A DNA stretch of 64,000 bases, taken from positions 28,909 to 92,908 of the forward strand of contig NZ_JBPSEH010000010.1 of NCBI RefSeq assembly GCF_051488685.1. The letters are read 5' to 3'. This stretch comes from Melioribacter sp051488685 (lineage in GTDB: Bacteria > Bacteroidota > Ignavibacteria > Ignavibacteriales > Melioribacteraceae). This document shows, piece by piece, positions 1 through 8,422 of the stretch. Within the stretch, counting starts at the first letter, position 1, and each line of letters begins with the position of its first letter. The position numbers and the translations under genes were made by a program. The notes below the pieces were generated by a model. It was not told the DNA's origin and made no database searches. It worked only from the letters and a program-made list of their open reading frames with translations.

Positions 1-654
1 GAATAAAACTTCTGCATGTTGTGTGTTGTCAATATGTCCGGGTGCTTCAAAGTAGGAAGGAATAATGTGGCATTCCGTGCATGCTACTTGATTGGACAGA
101 ATGGATGCATTCAAATGAGCTTGATGTGCCCCGACTGCCGGGTCTGTAGTTTTTTTTGCATTATTGGTAGCCTGTGGTGGAGCAATGTTATCGCCTTTGT
201 AGAAATCGCCATGACAGGTTGTGCAAGCTTCAGGACCACCTGCTTTATTATGACAGTTTGTACATTGAGGGCTGGAATATCCTCCAGTATAATTCTCCCC
301 ATGGCATTGAGCGCATTGAGATAAATTCCAATTTGTAGCGGCTATAAATCTTCCGTGAAAATTATCTGAATTGGGGAGTAAAATTCCGTCGACGTGGACA
401 TTAATTGCAGGGTGACAATTGACACAGCTAACGCCCGAAGTACCACCTGAATAATTCGATGCATGGCACTGTTTACAACTTTCCATACTATTATCTGTCA
501 GCTTTTTGCCGTGAAAATTATCGGAGGATTGTGACAAAAATCCAGTACCATGAACGCTCATTTGAGCTGGTGGAGTAATTTCCTCCTGAACGTCACTGCA
601 AGCAGCCAAAACGAATATTAACGATAAGACCAAATAATATTTAATGTATTTCAT
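1..654 (-). CDS. Hexaheme c-type cytochrome lipoprotein, 3'-truncated
   Basis: This reading frame is open from the ATG at 654 to the window edge (218 codons) with no stop, so the C-terminus lies outside the window. The N-terminus has a hydrophobic segment ending in a lipobox LAAC (Cys19), so it is predicted to be a lipid-anchored protein. Six CxxCH heme-c motifs are visible (CKQCH, CVNCH, CAQCH, CTNCH, CTTCH, CTECH), and the segment NFHG recurs about every 60 residues, suggesting internal repeats. It sits 15 bp downstream of the 14-heme gene and two genes after the beta-barrel gene, so an outer-membrane or cell-surface electron-transfer role is inferred. I do not recognise the exact family. 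Heme binding is near certain from the motifs; surface exposure is inference. Confidence 0.85.
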   Translation of the reverse strand, partial: MKYIKYYLVLSLIFVLAACSDVQEEITPPAQMSVHGTGFLSQSSDNFHGKKLTDNSMESCKQCHASNYSGGTSGVSCVNCHPAINVHVDGILLPNSDNFHGRFIAATNWNLSQCAQCHGENYTGGYSSPQCTNCHNKAGGPEACTTCHGDFYKGDNIAPPQATNNAKKTTDPAVGAHQAHLNASILSNQVACTECHIIPSYFEAPGHIDNTQHAEVLF

Positions 655-669
655 AATCTACCCAAAATT

Positions 670-1875
670 TTAATTGTGACAATAACCGCAGAATCCCACA
701 CCTTTAATACCGTCGGGACGGGCATTGGCATCCGTATGGCACGAGTAGCATACGGCATTAAAATCGGAATGCCAGGCGCCATCCGAGTCGTTCATAAATC
801 CGCTTACGTGGGTTTTCGGGTTAGTTCCTTTAACGCCATCGTTATCCACATGACAGAGGATACAATTCGGGTCGGCACCCTGAAGGTCGTGGCATGCAGA
901 ACACGATTCAATATCTCTTCTGGCAAGAATTGCGTGCTGCCCACCGCCGGTTCCAACTCCGATTGTAACAAAATTAGGCTTTGAATGTGAAGCCGGCATA
1001 GTTCCTTCAAGTGCATAATCGCCTCCGCCATTGTTATGACATTCAGCGCAGAAGGTTTCTACCTGATGACATGTCTGACATTCGGTAGCTTTAGTGTTTG
1101 CATCGATACCATGCGAGAAACGATAATTCAAATCATGAACCCTTGTTATCTCCTGAGTCTTTGTATTGTCTGTAAATTTATGCGGGGAGTATGGAACGTA
1201 AAAATCGGTTTCTGAATTTGTCTCTGTCATCATTGTAGTCGAAACGTGACAGGCCTCGCAAAAACTATTGTCGTGACACATTTCACAATTGCTATCCATG
1301 GCGGTGGCTTTAAATTTATGTGCCCTGAAAAACCCTGCCTGTTGATGGTCTTCGGGAAGTAAATTGACAGTTGAAACGTGGCAGACTTCACAGTCGTTTA
1401 CAGCTACCGATTTGTTGTTATGGCATGTAATGCAACTACTCATCGGTGGATTGACGCTCTTTGATTCAAAGCCATAATCTACACCGTCTAATCCTTTGTG
1501 GCATGTAGTGCATTCCATCTTTTGCTCGTTGATATGAAAACTGTGGTTGAATATCAGCGAACTTTTTGTTTGGATTAGAGGTTCGAAAACATCTTCATAA
1601 TGACACATCTGGCAATTATCCGTATCCTCAACGTCGTGACACGTAGCGCAAACACCTTTCTCGGGTAAAAGTCGGTCGGTTATTTTTGTGCTATTTGCCA
1701 CATTGGTATGACACGACGCACAGTCTGTTACTTCACTATGAAGCTCGTGAGAAAATTTTATTATGTCTTTGTTCGTTTTACGTGGCTCGTTGCCTTTATT
1801 CGCATCAATGGCTGCTACTGTAATAAATACGAAGATTAAAAGGCCGAGCGGCAGATAAATAAATTTAATTTTCAT
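670..1875 (-). CDS. 14-heme periplasmic or secreted c-type cytochrome
   Basis: The 401-residue protein starts with a signal-peptide-like segment (basic MKIK, then a hydrophobic stretch to about residue 25) and contains 14 CxxCH motifs from CASCH near residue 52 to CGYCH at the extreme C-terminus. Many isolated His residues between the motifs (for example FSHELH and FNHSFH) could be distal ligands for bis-His hemes. There is no lipobox and no membrane segment after the signal, so it should be soluble in the periplasm or associated with the outer membrane. It follows the beta-barrel gene by only 6 bp, and the hexaheme lipoprotein follows it by 15 bp, so the three are probably co-transcribed. 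By analogy with porin-cytochrome conduits this could be the heme chain that fills or docks to the barrel. That assignment is inference from order, not from homology I can prove. Confidence 0.88.
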   Translation of the reverse strand: MKIKFIYLPLGLLIFVFITVAAIDANKGNEPRKTNKDIIKFSHELHSEVTDCASCHTNVANSTKITDRLLPEKGVCATCHDVEDTDNCQMCHYEDVFEPLIQTKSSLIFNHSFHINEQKMECTTCHKGLDGVDYGFESKSVNPPMSSCITCHNNKSVAVNDCEVCHVSTVNLLPEDHQQAGFFRAHKFKATAMDSNCEMCHDNSFCEACHVSTTMMTETNSETDFYVPYSPHKFTDNTKTQEITRVHDLNYRFSHGIDANTKATECQTCHQVETFCAECHNNGGGDYALEGTMPASHSKPNFVTIGVGTGGGQHAILARRDIESCSACHDLQGADPNCILCHVDNDGVKGTNPKTHVSGFMNDSDGAWHSDFNAVCYSCHTDANARPDGIKGVGFCGYCHN

Positions 1876-1881
1876 AATAGT

Positions 1882-3150
1882 CTACAAGTTTGTATTAAAC
1901 AAGTAATTAACTTTGAATAAAACTCTGAAATCGTTCTTATAAATTTTATTGTTAAAATACTGAGTCTGGAAATCGAAAGATAAAATTCTCCATGGTCTGA
2001 AATTAATCCCAGCCAGGAGAGAAGTAATTGAGTTGGTTTCGTCGTCGCTCGATAGTTTGTAACTGGTGTACGTAAGTCCAACAGAAGGTGTAATTAATCC
2101 TTCGACGAACGACCTGGCTAAGAAGATCGAGGCAGCGTCGAGCTCGCCAGCGTCGCCAAAAGTCTTACGGTAAGAAACCGAGCCATACTGAGTAGTAAGT
2201 CCGAGATTCAATCTCGAAGAATTTTCGGAATCGAATTTTACATTTCCATATTTTACAAAGAGGCGATAGAAAGCAGATAATTTATAGTCGAAACCTCCTT
2301 CGATTTCCTGCGAATTTCCGTAATCAAATACAGAGAATATCGAGTTGTAACGTATCCTCGGTTCCCGGTAATTATAATAGAAATTAAAGCCAAATTTGTC
2401 GGTTGCGTTTACTCTTCCGTCGAGTTCGAATTTTGAAGTCACTTCGTAATTCAAATCATATTCGTAACGAGTACTTACGTCGACAAGATTATCGTACGAA
2501 TAATAAGCATCTGCGGAAAGTAACTTGTATTGATTCGATTTAGATTGAATGAGTAGAGTAATTGGGTCAAGATTCTCGTCGAGGCGTTCAGCATAGTAAT
2601 CCATCGATTTGAAATTTTTGTCGATATACGAAATGCCAAGACGAAAATTATTTAGTGCAACTGTTTCAAAACGACCGCCCAAAATATAATTGTTGCTAAA
2701 GTCGTCGGTTAATTCAAGTTTTTGATAAGCTGGCAGGTTACCGCCGTAGAAGCCTGTCAGCGAAAATCCGGCATACTTTAATTTAAGATTAATACCATCG
2801 AAAAGGCCACCAGCCACAGGTGTAAAGAGTGGCTGCCGTCCAAGTTTAACAGTAGCAATACCGAAGAGGTCGCGAGCTTCGAGATAAAGATTGTAAAATC
2901 GAAAGCGTGGATCGGCATCGAGTGTATTGCTCAGATTACTTTCGAAATTAAAGCGTGTGCGCAGCGAGAACTTTGAGTAATTCGCGTTCAAATTTAATGC
3001 CTGGTACGTTCTGAAATATGTATCAGATGAACTGGCGGTATTAAATCTTTCAAAAGAATAAATTGAAGATGTTATTCTGCCGTTTATATTTTGAGCTTCT
3101 AATATAAACGGCATGAATAGAAAAAATAATAATAATAATAACCTTTTCAT
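1882..3150 (-). CDS. Outer-membrane beta-barrel, candidate porin of a porin-cytochrome conduit
   Basis: The protein has 422 residues with a short signal peptide (MKRLLLLLFF, cleavage after LEAQ about residue 20). The rest alternates short polar turns with amphipathic aromatic-rich segments, such as FRTYQALNLNANY, FGFNFYYNYREP and FRVLFKVNYLF, as expected for transmembrane beta-strands with aromatic girdles. It contains no CxxCH motif. The final residue is Leu, not the usual Phe, though the last strand carries Phe and Tyr. It lies 9 bp after the tetraheme cytochrome and 6 bp before the 14-heme gene. In known conduits (MtrB or OmbB types) a barrel insulates a multiheme protein across the outer membrane. 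I see no clear sequence similarity to those families by eye, so the porin role is inferred from fold features and context. Confidence 0.75.
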   Translation of the reverse strand: MKRLLLLLFFLFMPFILEAQNINGRITSSIYSFERFNTASSSDTYFRTYQALNLNANYSKFSLRTRFNFESNLSNTLDADPRFRFYNLYLEARDLFGIATVKLGRQPLFTPVAGGLFDGINLKLKYAGFSLTGFYGGNLPAYQKLELTDDFSNNYILGGRFETVALNNFRLGISYIDKNFKSMDYYAERLDENLDPITLLIQSKSNQYKLLSADAYYSYDNLVDVSTRYEYDLNYEVTSKFELDGRVNATDKFGFNFYYNYREPRIRYNSIFSVFDYGNSQEIEGGFDYKLSAFYRLFVKYGNVKFDSENSSRLNLGLTTQYGSVSYRKTFGDAGELDAASIFLARSFVEGLITPSVGLTYTSYKLSSDDETNSITSLLAGINFRPWRILSFDFQTQYFNNKIYKNDFRVLFKVNYLFNTNL

Positions 3151-3159
3151 GTTCAGCCT

Positions 3160-3705
3160 TTATTTTTTAGGAACAGGGTGAGCAATTTTAGGCCACATCT
3201 GGGCAAAATTGAATTCTTTGTAAGTCGGACTTTCTTCGTTGTGGCAAGTTTTGCAATTTTTTTCAATTTCGGCTTCGTCTTTCCATATTATCAATCCGTT
3301 TTTAACAGCTTCTTCCCTGTTTTTCATAACTTTCATTGATTTATAGTCTTCTCCTGGACCGTGGCATGTTTCGCATTGGACACCATCTGCAACAGAGAAT
3401 TTCTTCCCGAGTAATTTTGGGTCGACGTCATAACCGCTTGCGTGACATTTTAGACATTTTGGATTTTCGACAGCTTTTACTTCGCCTGAAAGTTTGTTTG
3501 CTTCTTCTGTCATAAGAGTTTTGTATGCATTGGCGTGTTTGCTATTCTGCCATATTTTTAATTGTTCGCCTTGCTTTTCAGTCTTGTGGCACATACCGCA
3601 TGATTCTACTCCAGTATATGCGTGTCCCTGCGCCATCGATGTACCGCTTATTAAAAAGAAACATAGTGCCACTAAGATGGTAATATGGATACCATTTCTA
3701 AACAT
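3160..3705 (-). CDS. Tetraheme cytochrome c554-family protein
   Basis: The 181-residue protein has a clear signal peptide (hydrophobic core ITILVALCFFLISG, cleavage after SMAQ) and four CxxCH motifs: CGMCH, CLKCH, CETCH and CKTCH. The patterns YTGVESCGMCH followed by WQNSKHANAY, and GVQCETCHGPG, are typical of the cytochrome c554/c-prime family (multiheme proteins with the layout seen in Nitrosomonas c554). A good ribosome site (GGAGG) precedes the ATG at 3705. It is the first gene of the sub-operon that continues with the beta-barrel, the 14-heme protein and the hexaheme lipoprotein. It is most likely a soluble periplasmic electron shuttle between inner-membrane quinol-oxidising modules and the outer-membrane proteins. 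The physiological partner is not shown by the sequence. Confidence 0.9.
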   Translation of the reverse strand: MFRNGIHITILVALCFFLISGTSMAQGHAYTGVESCGMCHKTEKQGEQLKIWQNSKHANAYKTLMTEEANKLSGEVKAVENPKCLKCHASGYDVDPKLLGKKFSVADGVQCETCHGPGEDYKSMKVMKNREEAVKNGLIIWKDEAEIEKNCKTCHNEESPTYKEFNFAQMWPKIAHPVPKK

Positions 3706-3749
3706 ATATCCTCCATACTTTATTGATAGTTGATTATTAATTTATAATG

Positions 3750-3778
3750 AATATAGCTCAATCAATATCAAGAGGCAA
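3750..3778 (-). promoter_or_regulatory. Possible sigma-70-type promoter for the tetraheme/beta-barrel operon
   Basis: On the minus strand TTGCCT (3778-3773) is followed after 17 bases by TATATT (3755-3750), 4/6 and 5/6 matches to the -35 and -10 consensus. It lies about 45 bases upstream of the start at 3705, in the 87-bp gap between two cytochrome genes. The region is AT-rich and this phylum may use a different consensus, so it is only a candidate. Confidence 0.25.
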
Positions 3779-3792
3779 GTGTCTTTTTATCT

Positions 3793-6195
3793 CTATTTCT
3801 CTCCTTTATTTACTTCTGTATTTAATTTATTGTCGAGCCATAGTCTCAGTTCGGGGTCGTTTTCGAGTTCTTTGTCGAAAATAGTATCCGGGTCAAGATT
3901 ATTTTCTCTCAATGTTTTGGTAAATAGAAGAGTAGAGTTGCTTAGTTTTTTCTCTTCTCGTTTGCCGGCTTTAAATTCTTTCCATTCCAGAAGAACTTTT
4001 CTGAAATGTTTTTCGTGATGATGTCTGTAGTTCTTGAGAGTCATTTTGCCGTCGATCCAGGTCAAACTCATCGGGTATTCATGTGGATGGAAAATAACGA
4101 AGAACCAGTGCCATACGAGTATTGCAAGAGTAGCAAGGATAGCTTCGTAGAAATGAATCAACTCGCTAACTTTAATCAGCCATACAGGAGCCCAGTCGCC
4201 CACAACAGTTGGGAACCAGAGAATAAATCCTGTCGTTCCCATTATTACAGTACCCCAAATTAAAGCCCAGTATTCAGCTTTTTCAGTGTAGTCGTATTTG
4301 TCGTATATCGGTTTTTCCTTTTTGATTCTGAGGTAATAAAGTATTGTATCTCGTGCTTCGATTATGTCGGTATGTTTTGGCAATAGATTTTTGAGAACTT
4401 CTCTTCCTCGAGGTGTAAAAAGAAGATAGAAGATGTGATATACACCTACGCCAATCATAACAACTGCAGCACCGCGATGAATATATTGACGAACGGTTTC
4501 GGTCATTCCAAAGTACATTAATAATTCTGCCCACCAGCTCGTGTGATATTTAAGTGCAAAACCCGTAATTGCCAGCACTATGAACGAAACAAGCAGTAGG
4601 AAATGTTGAACTACTTCGCTCCTTGTAAAACGTGGTATGGTAATTTCTTTTTCGATTCTTTTTTTCTTCTTTTTGATTTCAAATAAGAAAATGAGCAGGT
4701 TGTGGAGAATCATGCCGCCTATGACAGAGAAGATCAGCCAGAAATAGATGTCAGTTACAATTTGTTCGACTTTGGCAGCAGTTTCATTTATTGTTACATG
4801 AGAATAACTTTGTGAAAAGACTGGAGTAGCGTCAGGGTGACATTTTTTACATGTTTCTGTAACGTTCGATACGTTGACAGTGGATGCGGGATGTTCTTTT
4901 GGTAAAATTTTGTGTACACCGTGACAATCGACGCACATAGCTGCGTCCTTATCGCCGCGCATAACTGCAAGTCCGTGATAGCTATCCTGGTACGATTTAG
5001 CCTTATTGCCGTTTATACCAAAACGTTCAGTAATACGCGGATTTTCATGGCAAACCATGCAGGTTTTTTGCTGTATTTTACGGGCTTCGAGCCTTTTGTT
5101 GGAACCGGAAATTGGATTAATATCGTGTTCGTTATGACAGTCGTTGCAAACGGGAGATTCACGATAGCCTTTTTTGGCACGTATCCAATGAATTGATTCT
5201 AAATATTCCTTGGTTTCTTTCTCGTGACATTGTCCGCATGTTTCAGGCAAATTAAATGCTGAGATTTTAGAACCTTGCTGAACTTTATTTTTTATATCGT
5301 GAACACCGTGACAGGTAGTACATGTGGCTCCTTTGTTGCCACTCTTTACCATCATGCCGTGAACTGAATTGCTGTATTTTATGCCAGGATTTACCAGCCC
5401 GATCTCATATTTTTTAGCAATCTCGGGATTATCGTGGCATTTGCTGCAGGTTTTGCTAATGTTAACAGAATTAACTGGACTTGAAGGATGGTCGACTTTT
5501 TTGATATCATGTGAACCATGGCAGTCCCAGCATTTAGCTGCGTCATCAATACCTTCGCTTAGAGCAATTCCATGGATGCTTTCTTTGTGCTGAGCGGCAA
5601 TGTCGACGTGACAGGAATAGCAATTTGCAATTTCAGTAATTTTTAAATTCTTAGGATGCTTCGAAATATTTTGAGCAATAAAGCTGTGGCAATCAGCGCA
5701 TTCGAGTTTGTTATGAACAGACGTAGGAAGTGTTAGTTTAACGTCTTCCTTTTTGTGGCAGCTGAGGCAATTGTTTTTGCTGACCTTTTCAACATGGTAA
5801 TTTGTAAGCAATGGTTTTGCTTCATGGCATTTTGAACAATAATCTTTGGAATTGGCAGCGAGGGAAGTCGACGGCTTTTTGATTTCGTGCGAGCCGTGAC
5901 ATGAAACGCATCCAGGTGCGTTTTTAATTTTCAATCTATGATGAATATCTGTTTGAACCGAGGCAACCTTGTCGTCGTGACAAACTGAACAGTCAACTTT
6001 TTTAGCGCCTTTCTCCGCATGTTCTTCATCAACCACATCCTGATGACAGTCCTGGCATTCAATTGCTTCGTAGTGAACGGATTTTTCGATACTTATTTCG
6101 TGACAGTCAAGACAGTTAAAATCCTGAGCATTTATTTCATAGTTAAACAATATAAGTAAGGAACAGGCAGATAAAAGAACAATTCTACGAATCAT
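3793..6195 (-). CDS. 16-heme cytochrome c fused to a cytochrome b561-like membrane domain (CbcL-like architecture)
   Basis: This 800-residue protein has a signal peptide (MIRRIVLLSACSLLILFNY, cleavage near NAQ), then about 450 residues with 16 CxxCH motifs from CLDCH to CKKCH. The C-terminal part has at least four or five hydrophobic helices with membrane-embedded His residues (for example VVQHFLLL, YIHRGAAVV, VGVYHIFY, LIHFYEAIL, VWHWFFVIFH), as in the di-heme cytochrome b561 / formate dehydrogenase gamma fold. A charged cytoplasmic tail of about 85 residues ends the protein. Known relatives with a multiheme-c plus b-type layout, such as Geobacter CbcL, oxidise menaquinol and pass electrons to periplasmic cytochromes. 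It is preceded by its own 241-bp intergenic region and a good ribosome site (GGAGA). Quinol dehydrogenase function is inferred from architecture; 16 hemes is more than I recall for CbcL. Confidence 0.88.
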   Translation of the reverse strand: MIRRIVLLSACSLLILFNYEINAQDFNCLDCHEISIEKSVHYEAIECQDCHQDVVDEEHAEKGAKKVDCSVCHDDKVASVQTDIHHRLKIKNAPGCVSCHGSHEIKKPSTSLAANSKDYCSKCHEAKPLLTNYHVEKVSKNNCLSCHKKEDVKLTLPTSVHNKLECADCHSFIAQNISKHPKNLKITEIANCYSCHVDIAAQHKESIHGIALSEGIDDAAKCWDCHGSHDIKKVDHPSSPVNSVNISKTCSKCHDNPEIAKKYEIGLVNPGIKYSNSVHGMMVKSGNKGATCTTCHGVHDIKNKVQQGSKISAFNLPETCGQCHEKETKEYLESIHWIRAKKGYRESPVCNDCHNEHDINPISGSNKRLEARKIQQKTCMVCHENPRITERFGINGNKAKSYQDSYHGLAVMRGDKDAAMCVDCHGVHKILPKEHPASTVNVSNVTETCKKCHPDATPVFSQSYSHVTINETAAKVEQIVTDIYFWLIFSVIGGMILHNLLIFLFEIKKKKKRIEKEITIPRFTRSEVVQHFLLLVSFIVLAITGFALKYHTSWWAELLMYFGMTETVRQYIHRGAAVVMIGVGVYHIFYLLFTPRGREVLKNLLPKHTDIIEARDTILYYLRIKKEKPIYDKYDYTEKAEYWALIWGTVIMGTTGFILWFPTVVGDWAPVWLIKVSELIHFYEAILATLAILVWHWFFVIFHPHEYPMSLTWIDGKMTLKNYRHHHEKHFRKVLLEWKEFKAGKREEKKLSNSTLLFTKTLRENNLDPDTIFDKELENDPELRLWLDNKLNTEVNKGEK

Positions 6196-6228
6196 TTAAT
6201 CTCCAGATAATTTATGCGAAAGACATAA

Positions 6229-6246
6229 TTAGCAAATATCGTGCTG
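6229..6246 (-). promoter_or_regulatory. Possible sigma-54 (-24/-12) promoter for the 16-heme cytochrome gene
   Basis: Minus-strand sequence CAGCACGATATTTGCT resembles the sigma-54 consensus TGGCACG-N4-TTGCA. The -12 GC is present, the spacing to the -24 element is the required ten bases, and CACG matches, but the -24 doublet is AG and not GG. The implied transcript would start about 25 bases before the ATG at 6195. The deviation in the key doublet makes this a candidate only. Confidence 0.3.
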
Positions 6247-6398
6247 AAAAATGAACGGTTGAAAATCCATAATTTTATTCGGCAATAAATTTATTTATTA
6301 AGAATGAGAATTCTCTTTCGTATTAATAAGATAATGGACTTAAATATCCTGTCTAAAGATATCTACTGGTAAAGACTAAAGCAATAAAAATGTTGATT

Positions 6399-6430
6399 AA
6401 AAAATCCCGCAGATTATTTCCTGCGGGATT
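6399..6430 (-). terminator. Rho-independent terminator after the regulator operon
   Basis: A perfect 10-bp stem (AATCCCGCAG at 6403-6412 with CTGCGGGATT at 6421-6430) and 8-base loop is followed on the minus strand by a run of T. It lies just after the stop at 6437, so it ends the transcript that starts with the Fe-S gene at 13535 and separates it from the downstream cytochrome operon. Confidence 0.85.
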
Positions 6431-6436
6431 GAAGAA

Positions 6437-7579
6437 TTATTTTTCGAAAAACGTGCCTACAACCAGATACCAGTCTTTATCTTCCAGATTTTCAATTCCG
6501 CTAAAAGAATTCTCTTTCCCGTTAGCGCTTTTGACTTTATCCTTGAAAGTTTCGAGATATCTATCGATTTCCTCCTGATAAAAAGCCACCGCGCTTTTCC
6601 CGATTTTTAGTTCGGCAAGTTCGGATTCGAGATTATCTGCATCGAGTGTACAAATCCAGTATTTGCCGTAGGGAGTAATATCGAGCAGTTCGATATTTTC
6701 TCGCAATTCGTTATTAATTGCTTTTACCATACCGCTTAAAGGCGAAACAAATTTGATAACGCGGTTTTTCTGAATCAGGCTGAATAATGTTTGCCCTTTC
6801 TTGATATTCATACCAAGATTCGGAAATTCAATATTATCAATTCTTCCTACAATTTTTTTTGCAAAATCATCAATTCCAATCCGAGCTTCACCGTTTTCGG
6901 TAATGGCAGCCCAACAGTGATTATCGGAAATAAACACTCCGCCGGGTATCGAAAATTCTCCCTGTCCAATTTTTTCGGTTTCCGGTAGGTGAGAAATATG
7001 AACTCGAGGTTTGAGCTGTTTCTTTATCCGCTCCTGCCTTTTGATAAGACATTTTTTTGTGAAATCAAGGAGCTCATCTTCGGTAAATGGTTTTTGAACG
7101 TAATCCATTGCTCCGTATTTCATACACTCGACAGCCGATTCAACAGTTGCATAACCGGTTATGATAATTACATCGATATCCGGTCGTAAGTGTTTAATTG
7201 TTTTTGTTACCTCGACTCCGTCCATTTCCGGCATTTTAAGATCGGTAAAAACAAAATCGTAATGATGACTCTGTACAAGAGTAGTTGCTTCGTGACCTGA
7301 ATTTACTGTATCGACGGAGTAGCCGTCAAGTACCAGTATTTTCCGAAAACTGTCGAGCACTACGTCTTCATCATCGACACAAAGAATACGAGCTTTCGGG
7401 TTTGGAACTTCTGCTCTTTTTAACGTTTTGACTTCTTTGCCGTAGTCGACCTTTATGACTTCAGCAAGCACCGCTTCTCTTTCTTTGCGGAGTTTTGCAT
7501 CTTCATATTTTTTGATAAATAATCTGACTATTACATCCACAATTATCAAAATGATTAAAAGTAAAACGAATAACGACAT
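6437..7579 (-). CDS. Membrane-anchored response regulator fused to a GcvH-like domain
   Basis: The 380-residue protein opens with one transmembrane helix (residues 3-22), then a charged linker, a receiver domain (about 64-180; acidic pair Asp69/Asp70, phospho-acceptor Asp113, conserved Lys163 in VQKPF), and a domain that matches glycine cleavage H protein in layout (about 213-345; H-x-W start, GIDDFA, SPLSGMV, PYGKYW). In true H protein a lysine seven residues before the SP of SPxSG carries lipoate; here that position is Asn272, with Lys271 and Lys276 nearby, so lipoylation is doubtful. There is no DNA-binding or enzymatic output domain. It follows the shorter regulator gene by 24 bp and is the last gene before a terminator. 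Output is unknown; a protein-protein role near the membrane is a reasonable guess. Confidence 0.85.
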   Translation of the reverse strand: MSLFVLLLIILIIVDVIVRLFIKKYEDAKLRKEREAVLAEVIKVDYGKEVKTLKRAEVPNPKARILCVDDEDVVLDSFRKILVLDGYSVDTVNSGHEATTLVQSHHYDFVFTDLKMPEMDGVEVTKTIKHLRPDIDVIIITGYATVESAVECMKYGAMDYVQKPFTEDELLDFTKKCLIKRQERIKKQLKPRVHISHLPETEKIGQGEFSIPGGVFISDNHCWAAITENGEARIGIDDFAKKIVGRIDNIEFPNLGMNIKKGQTLFSLIQKNRVIKFVSPLSGMVKAINNELRENIELLDITPYGKYWICTLDADNLESELAELKIGKSAVAFYQEEIDRYLETFKDKVKSANGKENSFSGIENLEDKDWYLVVGTFFEK

Positions 7580-7603
7580 ATCTATTTCTCCTGTTGTTAA
7601 AAA

Positions 7604-8422
7604 TTATCTGTCGGAACTACACGGAATTAAGTTTTCGTTTTCCTCCTTCAAATTCAGCGGAATCACTTTATAAAACCATCCTTCGAAATATGGGTCTTTT
7701 TCGATCAATTCAGGATTTTCAATGAGCTTTTCGTTGCAGTCAATTATTCGACAGCTTAGCGGCATGATAAAAGAATGGGTTAAACCGTCATTGTCTGTAA
7801 TATAAGCTGAGACAGCCGCCTGGGAAATTTTATCGTTTATTTGAAACAGCTCAATTTTTCTAACCCCTCCTGTTAGTTTTACAAACAAGTCCGTCACACC
7901 TGTAACAAAACTTCCATAGCTAAATTCTTCGCTGATAATATTAACCGGCAAATCGGGTCTTATCCACGAGCCATACCCGAAACGGTAGTACGTAGAAGGG
8001 CACTGCACATAAAGTAAATCGTTTTTGTAATTAGTTCTTCTGTATTTAAGATTGCAATAGGCTATGCCTCTTTTTATAGCGGCCGAAAGTTCATCAATAG
8101 TAAAGGGCTTGGGAAGAAAGTCAAAAGCTCCAAGCTTAATCGATTTGACTGCCATCTCGGGCGTAGTATAACCCGTAATCATTATAACAGGCGCTTCGTA
8201 CCTGATTGCATTGAGCGACATTAGGACTTCAAAGCCGTCTTTGTCGGGCAGCATAATGTCGCAAATAATCAGTCTGTACCGATTACTTTTTATTTTTTGA
8301 ATTGCTGTATCATAAGTCTCGGCGGAATCAGCCGTTAGATTATTAAGTTTGGATATTTTAAATATCGAGTCAATAATGACGGTCTCATCGTCAACTATCA
8401 ATATGTCGAAATCACTATTCAT
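7604..8422 (-). CDS. Response regulator fused to a degenerate GcvH-like domain
   Basis: The protein has 272 residues. A receiver domain fills residues 5-122 (Asp11/Asp12, phospho-acceptor Asp55 in ICDIMLPD, Lys105 in LPKPF). Residues about 145-258 follow the H-protein pattern: W153, VTGVTDLF, then NEKLIENPELIEKDPYF with EGWFYKV, which is the classic C-terminal signature of GcvH. The residue that would be the lipoyl lysine is Gly213, and the SPxSG motif has become MPLSC, so it cannot be a normal lipoyl carrier. There is no DNA-binding domain and no membrane helix. The gene overlaps the end of the histidine kinase gene by 8 bp, so the two are translationally coupled and very likely cognate. It differs from the next regulator mainly by lacking the membrane anchor. 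Confidence 0.85.
   Translation of the reverse strand: MNSDFDILIVDDETVIIDSIFKISKLNNLTADSAETYDTAIQKIKSNRYRLIICDIMLPDKDGFEVLMSLNAIRYEAPVIMITGYTTPEMAVKSIKLGAFDFLPKPFTIDELSAAIKRGIAYCNLKYRRTNYKNDLLYVQCPSTYYRFGYGSWIRPDLPVNIISEEFSYGSFVTGVTDLFVKLTGGVRKIELFQINDKISQAAVSAYITDNDGLTHSFIMPLSCRIIDCNEKLIENPELIEKDPYFEGWFYKVIPLNLKEENENLIPCSSDR

Noticed and set aside
16..324. Plus-strand open frame of 102 codons at the left edge
   Set aside because: It is antisense to the hexaheme lipoprotein, whose CxxCH motifs and lipobox make the minus strand the coding one.
6437..8422. Reading the two GcvH-like proteins as part of a glycine cleavage system
   Set aside because: No gcvT or gcvP is nearby, receiver domains are fused in front, and the lipoyl-lysine position is replaced in both.
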